The position numbers were made by a program, and so were the translations under genes. The notes under the pieces are model-generated. The model did not search any database. It was given only the letters and a program-made list of their open reading frames with translations, and had not been told where the DNA came from. From Mucilaginibacter rubeus (lineage in GTDB: Bacteria; Bacteroidota; Bacteroidia; Sphingobacteriales; Sphingobacteriaceae), in assembly GCF_003286415.2 (NCBI RefSeq), contig NZ_CP043450.1, forward strand, positions 4,774,001 to 4,838,000: 64,000 nucleotides of DNA, written 5' to 3'. Positions 43,805-52,895 of this stretch are shown here, piece after piece (position 1 is the first letter of the stretch; each line of letters opens with the position of its first letter).

Positions 43805-43945
43805 TTACAAATTGTTTTCGATGTCATCCATCGCATCGTTAAAATCAAGAATTTGCTTCGGGTCATTATTGTAACTCTCAACACGTTCCCTTATAATATC
43901 TACCTGCCATTCGGGCATTCCAGATTCGTTCTGTTCAATCCCCAT
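43805..43945 (-). CDS. short addiction-module-antitoxin-like protein
   Basis: 46-codon ORF starting at the ATG at 43945. The body MPEWQVDIIRERVESYNNDP, then a C-terminus ending in DDIENNL, resembles the C-terminal half of the putative addiction module component family (about 70 residues, CHP02574). The N-terminal half of that family is missing because a stop codon lies nine codons upstream of the ATG. No RelE/ParE-like toxin gene is next to it. It may be a relic or a solo antitoxin. Too short for certainty. Confidence 0.45.
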   Translation of the reverse strand: MGIEQNESGMPEWQVDIIRERVESYNNDPKQILDFNDAMDDIENNL

Positions 43946-44032
43946 AAATTTAATACAAGAGTGCTCGATTTATCAACCCGGATAAATACATATAATTATT
44001 TACCTAACATCGCTATAAATACACATATTCAT

Positions 44033-44118
44033 GGCGTTGCCTTCAGCCCGGGCTGTACGCTCATACTGCACAGGCCTTAGGCGCATGGCCGGTATCCGCT
44101 TCCATCCCTAACGCGGGA
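44033..44118 (-). ncRNA. candidate structured RNA after apt
   Basis: The minus strand begins CCCGCGTTAGGGATGGAAGC and ends GGCAACGCC. GCGTT near the start can pair with AACGC at the end, GGCC can pair with GGCC around ATGCGCCTAA, and AGCCCGGGCT is a palindrome. GC content is far above its AT-rich flanks. From memory, the CCCGCGTTAGGGAT block recurs in gaps of many Bacteroidota genomes and may belong to an Rfam family such as Flavo-1; this is unverified. Confidence 0.4.
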
Positions 44119-44143
44119 ATCTTATATATAATGAAAATACTGC

Positions 44144-44671
44144 TTAATAATCGGCCAGCACAACCAGCTTATCACAAATAGGCGTTATGCGCTCTCTTCC
44201 ATTCAGAAAACCGAGCCCAACTACAAAGGAGAAACCGGCAACAATACCGCCCATTTCTTTTATAAGTTCACTTGCCGCGGTTACGGTACCGCCGGTTGCG
44301 AGCAAATCGTCATGCAATAATATATGTTGGCCCGGTTCAAAGGCATCGGTATGCAGTTCGATAGTCGCGGTACCATACTCCAGTTTATATGCTTTTTGTT
44401 TTATGGTGAACGGTAGCTTGCCGGCCTTTCGCACTGGAATAAAAGGCACACCTAATTTGGTAGCTAACGTAAGCCCAAACAGGAAGCCCCTGCTTTCAAT
44501 TCCTGCCACAACGTCAATACGGGTACCCTTTAACTGCTCAACAAAAGCGTCAACAATGTTTTCGCACAGCTCAGGGTTTTTAAGTATGGGGGTAATATCT
44601 TTAAAAATAATTCCTGGTTTCGGAAAATCGGGAATATCCCTTATGGCTGCTTTTATTTGCTGAGCTATCAT
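44144..44671 (-). CDS. apt: adenine phosphoribosyltransferase
   Basis: 175-residue purine-salvage enzyme that makes AMP from adenine and PRPP. The N-terminus has IRDIPDFPKPGIIFKDITP, the family signature; ESRGFLFG follows and the PRPP-binding loop is HILLHDDLLATGGT (about 118-131). Length is usual. The start ATG overlaps the stop of the upstream helix-hairpin-helix gene (ATGA), so the two are coupled. Confidence 0.97.
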   Translation of the reverse strand: MIAQQIKAAIRDIPDFPKPGIIFKDITPILKNPELCENIVDAFVEQLKGTRIDVVAGIESRGFLFGLTLATKLGVPFIPVRKAGKLPFTIKQKAYKLEYGTATIELHTDAFEPGQHILLHDDLLATGGTVTAASELIKEMGGIVAGFSFVVGLGFLNGRERITPICDKLVVLADY

Positions 44672-45537
44672 TTGAAAACTAAATAAGGCCCAATTTTACG
44701 CAAAATTCCGTCATTAAGTATGGCAATATTTTTCAGATCGGTCAAGGTATTGTAATTACCATGCTCATCGCGGTAAGCAATAATGGCATCCATCTGCTTA
44801 AAGCTCATATATGGAAAACGCCTGAGATCATTAAAAGTAGCTCTGTTAATGTTCACTTTGATAATATGCCTGCCATCTACCGCAACCTCGTCTTTTATCT
44901 GGTCGTACTTTTCCTGATCGAGGCCATAAACTTCCTTTAACTGCTCCTTGCTGTAAAAGCCGCCAACCCGCTGACGATAACGAACAATACGACGGGCAAA
45001 CGCGGGACCTATTCCGTGGATCATGGTAAGCCTTGCTGAATCGGCACTGTTGATATCAACTACTTCGCCCGGCTTAACCTTATTGATGTGCAAGGCCGGG
45101 CCATCAGGCAAATCAATATAAGGCTCGAGACGCTTATACTCTGTTGGACTAATACTATACATTTTTTGCACATCTCCCCTGGTAAAAAACCGACCACCTT
45201 TTTCTTCGTAATGTTTAATTACCTGTGCCTGATGCTCTGTAAGGCCAAGCTTTATCCAGCTTGTAACAGCTAAATTATTGGGGTTAAACTTAAAAAGAGT
45301 AATGGGTAACGTTGTGTGATTTGCTGCTGAAGTATGCTCATCAGCTATGAGATCGCCCGTTTTATTGGCATAGGCTACTGCTTTATCAAAAGCCTTAAAA
45401 TTTATTGTATTATCTTTGTGGTTTGCCAGGAATACATAGGGGGCCAACAAAACCATCGCTATTAAAATAATCAACACTACCATTCCGTTCCACTCCTTTT
45501 TTGTGATGGACAGATAGCTTTTAAGTTGCGGGCTCAT
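44668..45537 (-). CDS. helix-hairpin-helix (ComEA-like) membrane protein
   Basis: 289-residue protein with one N-terminal membrane helix (about residues 19-37, VVLIILIAMVLLAPYVFLA) and a C-terminal set of three or more helix-hairpin-helix units. Examples are VDINSADSARLTMIHGIGPAFARRIV, KVNINRATFNDLRRFPYM and NTLTDLKNIAILNDGIL. Such domains bind DNA without sequence preference; ComEA uses them in DNA uptake. The Bacteroidota proteins of this size are usually annotated only as HhH proteins. A DNA-uptake role is inferred from the fold. Confidence 0.85.
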   Translation of the reverse strand: MSPQLKSYLSITKKEWNGMVVLIILIAMVLLAPYVFLANHKDNTINFKAFDKAVAYANKTGDLIADEHTSAANHTTLPITLFKFNPNNLAVTSWIKLGLTEHQAQVIKHYEEKGGRFFTRGDVQKMYSISPTEYKRLEPYIDLPDGPALHINKVKPGEVVDINSADSARLTMIHGIGPAFARRIVRYRQRVGGFYSKEQLKEVYGLDQEKYDQIKDEVAVDGRHIIKVNINRATFNDLRRFPYMSFKQMDAIIAYRDEHGNYNTLTDLKNIAILNDGILRKIGPYLVFK

Positions 45538-45611
45538 TTATATACATTCCTGCCGTTAAATTAAATAAAAATTTAGGATATTTATTTGTTAAAACATACT
45601 GCTTATAAACA

Positions 45612-47366
45612 ATGAAAGTTATAACCACCGAAGAGTTTGCCAAAGCCACCAAACTGGATAAGTTGAAAATGCCGGGCCTGGCCGCTTTATTGATGGAGTT
45701 AATGAAGATAAACCAGGTAAACGACCTGTTTGCACAGGCGCAACCCAAGCAAGGGCCTGAGTTTGTTGACGCTATATTAGAGGGATGCGGCATCGACATT
45801 GAATTTGACGAGCGCGAGCTGCGCAACATACCTAAAGAGGGAAGCTTTGTAGCCATAGCCAACCATCCTTACGGGGGTATTGAAGGCATGGTGCTGTTAA
45901 AAATCCTTTGCATGGCCCGTCCCGACTCGAAGTTGATGGCCAACTTTCTACTCAAAAAAATCCCAAATCTTGCCGATTATTTTATTGCCGTAAACCCGTT
46001 TGAAAACGTTGAACATTCATCAAGCATAAGCGGTTTAAAAAACACCCTTGAATTACTAAACCAGGGTACGCCGATAGGTATTTTCCCTGCCGGCGAGGTA
46101 TCAACCTTTAAAGTAGAACAAAAACAGGTAACCGACCGCATGTGGCACCCCGTTGTGGGAAAAATCATAGCTAAAGCCAAAGTACCGGTTGTGCCAATCT
46201 ATTTCCATGGCAATAATGGCTTATTATTTAACTTCCTGAGTTTGCTGCACCCTACTCTACGTACAGCCAAACTGCCATCAGAACTATTTAACAAGCATGG
46301 CCATACTATTAAGTTACGCATAGGCAAGCCTATCAACGTAACCGAAATTCCGGATTATACTAACAGTACAAAGCTCCTTAACTTTTTGCGTGCCCGTACT
46401 TATGCTTTAGGCACCGGCTTGGAAGAAGAAAAGAAAATCTTTAGCCCACGTAACCTGTTTAAAATTAAACGTGACGCTGAAGAAATTGCTCCTGAAATTG
46501 ACAGTGCCATCCTTGAAAAGGAAATAGAGCCGCTAAGGGAAAATTACAAGGTTTGGACCGAAAAAAACTACGAAGTATTTATTGTTCCCACCTCAACCAT
46601 TCCGAACGTAATCCGCGAGATTGGCCGTTTAAGGGAGATTACTTTCAGGCAGGTGGGCGAAGGCACCAATAAAAGCATCGACCTGGATGAGTATGACATT
46701 TATTACCATCACCTGTTTATCTGGGATTTTGAAGCCAAAATGATTGTAGGGGCTTACCGCATTGGTTTGGGGGATGAGATCTTTTACAGCGTGGGCAAAA
46801 AGGGCTTTTATGTTAATGAGCTGTTTAAGCTTAAAACGCAATTTATCCCGGTATTGCGCCGCAGCCTTGAACTGGGCCGTTCCTGGATCCGTAAAGAATA
46901 CCAGACTAAACCACTGCCGCTGTTCCTGTTGTGGAAAGGCATCCTGAAATTCCTGATCGATAACCCGAGGTACCGTTACCTGATCGGCCCTGTAAGTATC
47001 AGTAACTCGTTCTCTAAATTTTCGAAATCACTTATTGTCGATTATATCAACCGCAATCACTTTGATCATGAAATGGCGCAGTACGTTAAACCACGCAAAA
47101 AATTTAAGGTTGATTTTGCCAAAATTGATACCGACCTGCTCATGGCCGGCGAAGACAGCTTTAAAGGCCTCGATAACCTGATATCTGAAGTGGAAACCCG
47201 TAACATGAAAGTGCCGGTATTGCTTCGTCAGTATATTGCTCTTAATGCAAAGATCATCAGCTTTAACATCGACCCTAAGTTCGCCGATTGCCTTGATGGC
47301 TTCCTGGTACTCGACCTTGAAAAAGTACCACAGGATATATTGGATAAGCTCGGGAAAAATTTATAA
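45612..47366 (+). CDS. OlsF-like bifunctional acyltransferase (PlsC domain plus OlsB-like domain)
   Basis: 584-residue fusion. The N-terminal domain (about 60-250) is a PlsC-type O-acyltransferase with ANHPYGGIEG (83-92) and FPAGEVS (159-165), where the usual H(X)4D Asp is shifted or replaced by Glu. The C-terminal domain (about 300-500) is OlsB-like, with IGRLREITFRQVGEGTNKS at about 336-354 and VGAYRIG. OlsF proteins make ornithine lipid by joining both acylation steps. In Bacteroidota related enzymes make glycine lipids, so the amino acid is open. It is divergent from the HhH gene and ends in a bidirectional terminator. Confidence 0.85.
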   Translation: MKVITTEEFAKATKLDKLKMPGLAALLMELMKINQVNDLFAQAQPKQGPEFVDAILEGCGIDIEFDERELRNIPKEGSFVAIANHPYGGIEGMVLLKILCMARPDSKLMANFLLKKIPNLADYFIAVNPFENVEHSSSISGLKNTLELLNQGTPIGIFPAGEVSTFKVEQKQVTDRMWHPVVGKIIAKAKVPVVPIYFHGNNGLLFNFLSLLHPTLRTAKLPSELFNKHGHTIKLRIGKPINVTEIPDYTNSTKLLNFLRARTYALGTGLEEEKKIFSPRNLFKIKRDAEEIAPEIDSAILEKEIEPLRENYKVWTEKNYEVFIVPTSTIPNVIREIGRLREITFRQVGEGTNKSIDLDEYDIYYHHLFIWDFEAKMIVGAYRIGLGDEIFYSVGKKGFYVNELFKLKTQFIPVLRRSLELGRSWIRKEYQTKPLPLFLLWKGILKFLIDNPRYRYLIGPVSISNSFSKFSKSLIVDYINRNHFDHEMAQYVKPRKKFKVDFAKIDTDLLMAGEDSFKGLDNLISEVETRNMKVPVLLRQYIALNAKIISFNIDPKFADCLDGFLVLDLEKVPQDILDKLGKNL

Positions 47367-47384
47367 TATTCAAAAAGAAAAACG

Positions 47385-47424
47385 AAAAAAAATGCCCTGC
47401 CGGTACCGGCAGGGCATTTTTTTT
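47385..47424. terminator. bidirectional terminator, 40-bp perfect palindrome
   Basis: The sequence is eight A, tgccctgccggt, its exact complement and eight T, centred on ggtacc. It lies 19 nt after the acyltransferase stop and 9 nt after the stop of the converging lipoprotein gene and should serve both. Confidence 0.95.
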
Positions 47425-47432
47425 AATTGATG

Positions 47433-48998
47433 TTATCCGTCTATAGTTGTAACACCCGACAATGTGATGTTAAAGGATTTGACAATTTTAATTTTAGGCG
47501 TTCCATTATTAGGAACAACATCAAAAGAAATCCTTAGCACATGGTTTGGCATTTTTTGTCCTATCGTAAAAGTGGCCCATGCCTCAGAATTACTAAAATC
47601 GCAGCCATAGCATGTGTTAACTGTACGTATCGCAAAATAATTATTATTACTTGGGCTCGGATAACCGAGGTTTACATAACGATTAGCTCCGTCGTATTCT
47701 GAACCAACTGGCCAGGGCTGATCTGTGCCATCATCATTAGTATTTTCATAACTAATAATTTCTTGTTTAAGATTAGCAATAGTTGCCCCTGTTGAAGTGT
47801 TATTAATGATAGATTGATTCCAAACAATATTGTAAGAGTTAGGGTTGAGCTGCGCAACAGGAAAATGCCCCCAACTGTATTGAAGATAAACCAATTGAGC
47901 AGTTGGCGCTGCCGATAAGGTCATCAAACCCAACGGAGAAGGATATAACGGCACATAACCTGTTGTGCTCTCCTGATTTTTACTACCAGGTATAATCATA
48001 CTCATATTGGCCAATGAATAAACGTCTGTAGAAGCCCCTGTAAATGTATAAGTAGTATTAGTAGTCAGGTGAACATATTGCCTGGTGCTGTCGGCACCCG
48101 CTACCCCACCAAAAATTCCGTTAGAAACATTTTTCACAGACCCGCTCAATCCAGATTTCAAAGCGTCATGGAGCGCCGATTTAAGCAGCGACGTCGCGCC
48201 CTCTTTTATTGGCCCTAATGCGGCTAAGCCCCCAACTTCTAACGCACCGCTTAAAAGACTTCCAAACATACCTGGTGAAGGCGGTGCAGGTTGAGCTATT
48301 GTGCCTGTTATGCTACCTTGAGATGTACCATTAAGGGTTAGGTTGCTCACATTGATAGAGTTAACTTCCCAGCTCATCAAATTGCTGCCAGCGTCCTTCG
48401 TACCAACATTAGGATCGTAAGCCATTTCAAATTCTGCAGCATACCACGTGCCGGTAGCGGTGGTTTTAAAAGGCTGTGCCAATGAGGTTGTATTACTGGT
48501 TGCATTCAAATCAACAGCGTTGGCGGCCGAATAACTGAGTACATGTGCGTTGTTTGCTGCCCGTTGTACCAAAGTATGTATAATATTACTGCTCGGTATA
48601 GGGGTAATTGGGCTCAAGTAAAAATAAGCTCTTAAAACTCCCCTATACCTGTTATATAAAACAAAATATAAAGGAGGTGTCAACTGCGTTGTATTAAAAG
48701 TATTGTAAACTAATTGCCAACCATCGGTAGCTTTTATATCGGTAGCATAAAGAAGTGGAAATGACTGATTTGATCCACTTGCCCATGGTTTCAAAATCGA
48801 CGTTCCGGTTGGTGCAGGCATGTAATCACCTACTTCCCAATTAAAATTATAAGGCGTTATAGCATTTACACCTAAAGTTTTCTTTGAAGAATTATTGTCA
48901 AATTTCTTCAAATCTTCCACTGGGTTCTTTTTACAGCTATTTAATAACACAATAGCTATTAAAATCAAAAAATAAATCGGTTTTAATTGTTTTTTCAT
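47433..48998 (-). CDS. lipoprotein of unknown function
   Basis: 521-residue exported lipoprotein: MKKQLKPIYFLILIAIVLLNSCKKNPVEDL has a lipobox with Cys22. I do not recognise the family. The mid part has a Gly/Ala-rich stretch (LLSGALEVGGLAALGPIKEGATSLLK, about 260-285). The C-terminal half has NTCYGCDFSNSEAWATFTIGQ and ends in beta-rich sequence (LRISFDVVPNNGTPKIKIVK). It has no close operon partner; a large TonB-dependent receptor lies upstream on the same strand after a terminator. Confidence 0.8.
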   Translation of the reverse strand: MKKQLKPIYFLILIAIVLLNSCKKNPVEDLKKFDNNSSKKTLGVNAITPYNFNWEVGDYMPAPTGTSILKPWASGSNQSFPLLYATDIKATDGWQLVYNTFNTTQLTPPLYFVLYNRYRGVLRAYFYLSPITPIPSSNIIHTLVQRAANNAHVLSYSAANAVDLNATSNTTSLAQPFKTTATGTWYAAEFEMAYDPNVGTKDAGSNLMSWEVNSINVSNLTLNGTSQGSITGTIAQPAPPSPGMFGSLLSGALEVGGLAALGPIKEGATSLLKSALHDALKSGLSGSVKNVSNGIFGGVAGADSTRQYVHLTTNTTYTFTGASTDVYSLANMSMIIPGSKNQESTTGYVPLYPSPLGLMTLSAAPTAQLVYLQYSWGHFPVAQLNPNSYNIVWNQSIINNTSTGATIANLKQEIISYENTNDDGTDQPWPVGSEYDGANRYVNLGYPSPSNNNYFAIRTVNTCYGCDFSNSEAWATFTIGQKMPNHVLRISFDVVPNNGTPKIKIVKSFNITLSGVTTIDG

Positions 48999-49238
48999 AC
49001 AGATTTGTGAATATTGGTTTATTATATATTATAAAAATACATAATAAGACAACAAATACGCATATTCCAATATTATATAATTGTTAATTATTTCCTAAAA
49101 AGAAACATAAACAGTAAACACAATTAAAAATTACTCAAAAGATAAAAAACACACAACAATATTAACATAAAAGAATTATCATCGTCTCAAATAAAAAGAT
49201 TATAACATATATTAAATAATTAAAAATCCTCTATAAAC
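48999..49238. other. AT-rich intergenic region
   Basis: Very AT-rich sequence between the lipoprotein start and the receptor terminator. It should contain the lipoprotein promoter, but I see no TAnnTTTG box with a partner. Confidence 0.6.
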
Positions 49239-49279
49239 AACAAAAGCGCCCTGCCGAATACCGACAGGGCGCTTTTGTT
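49239..49279 (-). terminator. terminator of the Oar-like receptor gene
   Basis: A perfect 15-bp stem (aacaaaagcgccctg / cagggcgcttttgtt, loop 11 nt) starts 24 nt after the receptor stop and is followed by T-rich sequence. Confidence 0.88.
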
Positions 49280-49302
49280 ATTAACTATGTTTTGTTATAC
49301 AA

Positions 49303-52300
49303 TTACCAGCTGTAACGTACACCAAATTGCATTTGCCAGCGTGAAGAAAACAAATCAACTGAGTACGGCACACCAGGGTTCTGGAATGTGTAAGTTGGAT
49401 AAGTGCTTGACGCATTTGCAAACGAAGGAGTTGTTTTTGGAGATAAACCTACACTTGCAGTTGAGTTATAAGTATTAGCTGAGAAGTAGTAACGGCCCCA
49501 GTTTTTGTTTAACAGGTTAGTAAGGTTGATGATGTCATAAGTAAAAGTGATCATCTGTTTGTGCTTACCACCACCAAATTTAAAGTCTTGAGTGAAACGG
49601 AAGTCAAGGTCGTTATTCCATGGAGTGAACGCGCCGTTACGCTCAGTGAATTTACCACGACGAGTGCTCAGGTATTTATCACCATCGATAAAGGCATCAA
49701 AAGCTGCTGCTTGCTGAACTGCTGTTTGTCCGCCAACAATATCCTGGAAGAATTTAGCAGTTTCACCCCTGTTAGGAATGTAAGCTAAGCTAACTTGCTG
49801 ACCAGTACCATCGATAGCACTTGGGTAGAAACCATAGGTATATGGATTACCTGATTGCGCGCTAAAGAAGAAAGTAAAGTTAGCAGTATAGTTGTGAGCA
49901 CCATCCCAATCATGTTTAAAGTTAACGTTTGATACGATGCGGTTACGGATATCAAAGTTTGAGTTAGCTAAACCTGGGTTGTTAGGATTTAAAGCCTGGT
50001 TAAGCTGCCAGTTTGACTCCATTGAGTTACGGATACCATTGGTAACATCTTTTGAATGGCCATAAGTATAGGCAACTGAGAAATTCAAGGCACTCTGTGA
50101 ATCAAACTGGGTAAATTTACCTACCTGCGCTGTAGTGCTGTAACGGTAGCCCTGGCTTGTGTTTGATAACAGATAAGCGTTTGTATATGTAGCATTAACA
50201 CCTTTATTTACAAAGATTGGCTGTAAATGCTGTGTATCATAAGGATAATAAGTTACCTGGTCGGTAGTATTTACCTGCTGGAATTTCAAATCGTGGATAA
50301 CTTTAGTGTAGATACCTTCAACAGTGAATTTCCATTGGTTATCAGTTGTATAATCAACCGCTAAACTGCTTCTCCATACCTGTGGCATTTTGAAGTTATT
50401 ATCGATCAAATCGACCTGAGTTTTACCTGCAGATGAGGTATTGAAATTTTGCTGATTAACAAAATTTAAACCACCGTTGGCAGGTGCCTGAACAGGGTTA
50501 GAACCGGCAACAAAAGGAGTATTTGATTTTGACGGCTGGTTATCATAAGCACCATAAGTAGTACCGTTATTATAAAATGAATAACCAAACCATGCGAAAG
50601 GAACACGGCCAGTGAAGAAGCCGCTACCGCCACGTAATATAACGCTTTGATCACCTAACACATCATAGTTAAATGAAACACGTGGGTTGATCTCTGCATT
50701 ACCAAGATAATTTTGTTTGATATCTTTTGGCTTGGTGTAAGTAAACGTATTACCGTAGTTAGGGTCAACTGTAGCGTTAGTAGTTTTATCGCTCAGTGGT
50801 TGTTTATTAGGTACGTCTGCATAATCCAAACGAATAGCTGCTGTCAATTTGAAAGCGTCTGTTATCTGGATTTCATCCTGTGCGTAGAAGCTAAACAAGT
50901 TAACTTTAAACTTAGCTGAAGGATTTGCTAAGATATAGTCGCGAGTATTGTTTATATAGTTAAAGTTAGCACGTACACGAGAAGGGTTGTTATTGACAAA
51001 ATTCTCGATGCTGCTATAAGCAACACGACCGTTCCATGCGTTTACGAAGTTATAAGTGATATTATAAAACTCGTTGTGCGTACCAAATGTAAACGTGTGC
51101 CTTCCTTTTGTCAAGGTTAAGTTATCGGTAAACTCAGCAGTTTTCTGGTGCATATCAAAAATAGCGGCCTCACGGTCGGTACCCATAAATATAGTTGTAC
51201 CCGGAGTACGGCCGGTGATCTCAATTTGCGGCAACGCTGGGTTTGAGTTAGGGTCACGGTAGTCATGAACAGCAGAATAACCTAATACTAAGCTATTGCT
51301 TAAGTCGCCAGAAAACCTTGATTTTAACTCAGCAACTGTTGATGTTGAGTTGTTGTGAGAGGTATAATCAATACCACTGAAACGGAAGTTTTGTTGGTCA
51401 CGCTCTAAATTTGTTGCTTTTGAGCTGATAGTATTGTTACGTAAAGTTAACTGGTTGTGATCGTCGATATTCCAATCCAAACGGTTAAAAAACTTGTTTG
51501 AGTTAGAAAATATCGTAGTGTTGTTGTAAGTACCCGGATCAATACCGCCTGTAAACGATTTAAATGCGGCAACCAATTTATCACCATCGGCCTGGCTTAA
51601 GATGTTAGCCGAACCATTGTGATCCAATCCACGGATAACCGGATCCTGCCTGCGTGCAAGCTCTTCGTTAGTAAAGAAGAATAATTTATTTTTTACGATA
51701 GGGAAACCTAAACGGATACCGGTTTGGTAATCATGAAAATCGGTAAGTTTTGAACCATCGCCACCCAAGTTTGCTGGTACATTGTTTTTACCAACCATAA
51801 ATGAACCACGGCCGTAACCATAAACAGCGCCGCTAAAATCATTTGTACCGCTACGGGTTACAGCGTTGATACTACCACCTAATACGTTACCGATTTTGAT
51901 ATCGTAAGGAGCAACATAAACCTGGATGTCCTGGATAGCGTCAAGAGAGATTGGGCTTGTACGGGTACTGCTACCTACCTGACCTGAAGCGTTGGTTTGA
52001 CCACCCAATGAAGGGCTAAAACCAATAGCGTCATTGTTGATAGCACCATCAAGCGTTACGTTATTGTAACGGAAGTTGGTACCTTGAAATGAGTTATTGT
52101 TACTTTGGGGGGTATTTCTGGTTAAATCCTGCAAGCTGCGGTTAATTGAAGGAGCAGTACGGATCTGGTTTTGACCGATACGGGTACTTGCACCTGTTTT
52201 AGCAGGCCCTGCAGATGCTTTTACTTTAACCTCTTGCAGCGTAGTAGTTTCATCCTGCAGGATAAAGTTTAAAGTAGCGTTGCCTAATTGAAGTGTCAGG

Positions 52301-52581
52301 TCACTTTTTTCGTCTTTTTTATAACCGATAAAAGTAGCGGTTACAGTGTAAGGACCACCCGGGTTAATGTTATTAACCGAGAAGCGGCCTTCGGCATTGG
52401 TTTGAGCGCCATACCTGGTACCTGTGCTGGTATTTAATACAGTAATGGTAACACCCGGAAGGGTAGCACCTTTCTGATCTGTAACTTTACCATTAAGTAC
52501 CGAGGTGGTGATCTGAGCGTTTGCAACGCCCCCAACCCCAATAATTATTAGTGTTAAAATAATGAAGTAGAGCTTTTTCAT
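49303..52581 (-). CDS. Oar-like TonB-dependent receptor with carboxypeptidase regulatory-like domain
   Basis: 1092-residue outer-membrane receptor. From the ATG at 52581 it has a signal peptide (MKKLYFIILTLIIIGVGGVANAQ) and a carboxypeptidase-like domain (about 25-110, GKVTDQKGATLPGVTITVLN). A plug follows, with NRSLQDLTRNTPQSNNNSFQG and GGSINAVTRSGTNDFSGAVYGYGR, then a long beta-barrel ending in RWQMQFGVRYSW. This is the OmpA-related/Oar type, with no SusD partner. A TTG seven codons upstream is less likely as start. Substrate unknown. Confidence 0.92.
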   Translation of the reverse strand: MKKLYFIILTLIIIGVGGVANAQITTSVLNGKVTDQKGATLPGVTITVLNTSTGTRYGAQTNAEGRFSVNNINPGGPYTVTATFIGYKKDEKSDLTLQLGNATLNFILQDETTTLQEVKVKASAGPAKTGASTRIGQNQIRTAPSINRSLQDLTRNTPQSNNNSFQGTNFRYNNVTLDGAINNDAIGFSPSLGGQTNASGQVGSSTRTSPISLDAIQDIQVYVAPYDIKIGNVLGGSINAVTRSGTNDFSGAVYGYGRGSFMVGKNNVPANLGGDGSKLTDFHDYQTGIRLGFPIVKNKLFFFTNEELARRQDPVIRGLDHNGSANILSQADGDKLVAAFKSFTGGIDPGTYNNTTIFSNSNKFFNRLDWNIDDHNQLTLRNNTISSKATNLERDQQNFRFSGIDYTSHNNSTSTVAELKSRFSGDLSNSLVLGYSAVHDYRDPNSNPALPQIEITGRTPGTTIFMGTDREAAIFDMHQKTAEFTDNLTLTKGRHTFTFGTHNEFYNITYNFVNAWNGRVAYSSIENFVNNNPSRVRANFNYINNTRDYILANPSAKFKVNLFSFYAQDEIQITDAFKLTAAIRLDYADVPNKQPLSDKTTNATVDPNYGNTFTYTKPKDIKQNYLGNAEINPRVSFNYDVLGDQSVILRGGSGFFTGRVPFAWFGYSFYNNGTTYGAYDNQPSKSNTPFVAGSNPVQAPANGGLNFVNQQNFNTSSAGKTQVDLIDNNFKMPQVWRSSLAVDYTTDNQWKFTVEGIYTKVIHDLKFQQVNTTDQVTYYPYDTQHLQPIFVNKGVNATYTNAYLLSNTSQGYRYSTTAQVGKFTQFDSQSALNFSVAYTYGHSKDVTNGIRNSMESNWQLNQALNPNNPGLANSNFDIRNRIVSNVNFKHDWDGAHNYTANFTFFFSAQSGNPYTYGFYPSAIDGTGQQVSLAYIPNRGETAKFFQDIVGGQTAVQQAAAFDAFIDGDKYLSTRRGKFTERNGAFTPWNNDLDFRFTQDFKFGGGKHKQMITFTYDIINLTNLLNKNWGRYYFSANTYNSTASVGLSPKTTPSFANASSTYPTYTFQNPGVPYSVDLFSSRWQMQFGVRYSW

Positions 52582-52895
52582 TTGTGATTTTTTATTGCAC
52601 AAAATTGCCCAGACAATGTTAAGTTTACATTAACACCAGATTATTATATTAACAACTGCTTAATAATTTCTTTTTTGCTTAACATGAAAGCCTTCGAATA
52701 AAAACATAACATGCTGATTATAAACAACATAAAAAACAACCCTATGGCATAATGTTAAATTTTCTGCAACTATAGATTGAGCATAAATTACACAACTATG
52801 CACATTAAGACTAAAAACCTGACGCTATTAAGTCAATCTGCCGAACTAACAATAGTTAGGTTTTTAACAAATACTTAATAAGCAATAGGATAAGA
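52582..52895. other. AT-rich intergenic region
   Basis: About 310 nt upstream of the Oar-like receptor, low in GC. Short complementary pieces occur (ctaac/gttag near 52845-52860), but no promoter fitting TAnnTTTG was found. It probably contains the receptor promoter and the end of the Mpo1-like transcript. Confidence 0.55.

Larger units (their letters stand above)
43636..44143. other. 508-nt gap between apt and the acyl-CoA dehydrogenase gene
   Basis: It holds a 46-codon antitoxin-like ORF (43805-43945, minus) and a GC-rich, self-complementary segment (44033-44118) that may be a structured RNA. The part next to the dehydrogenase shows no further feature. Confidence 0.65.

Noticed and set aside
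43778..44080. 100-codon plus-strand frame in the apt-acyl-CoA dehydrogenase gap
   Set aside because: Its composition looks random and it covers the structured RNA candidate and the better-supported minus-strand antitoxin-like ORF.
44668..45537. Helix-hairpin-helix protein as proof of a competence operon
   Set aside because: No ComEC or other uptake genes are nearby; only the domain is shared with ComEA.
47385..47424. 40-bp palindrome as a recombination or protein-binding site
   Set aside because: A/T runs at both ends and its place between two converging stops make a bidirectional terminator the simpler reading.
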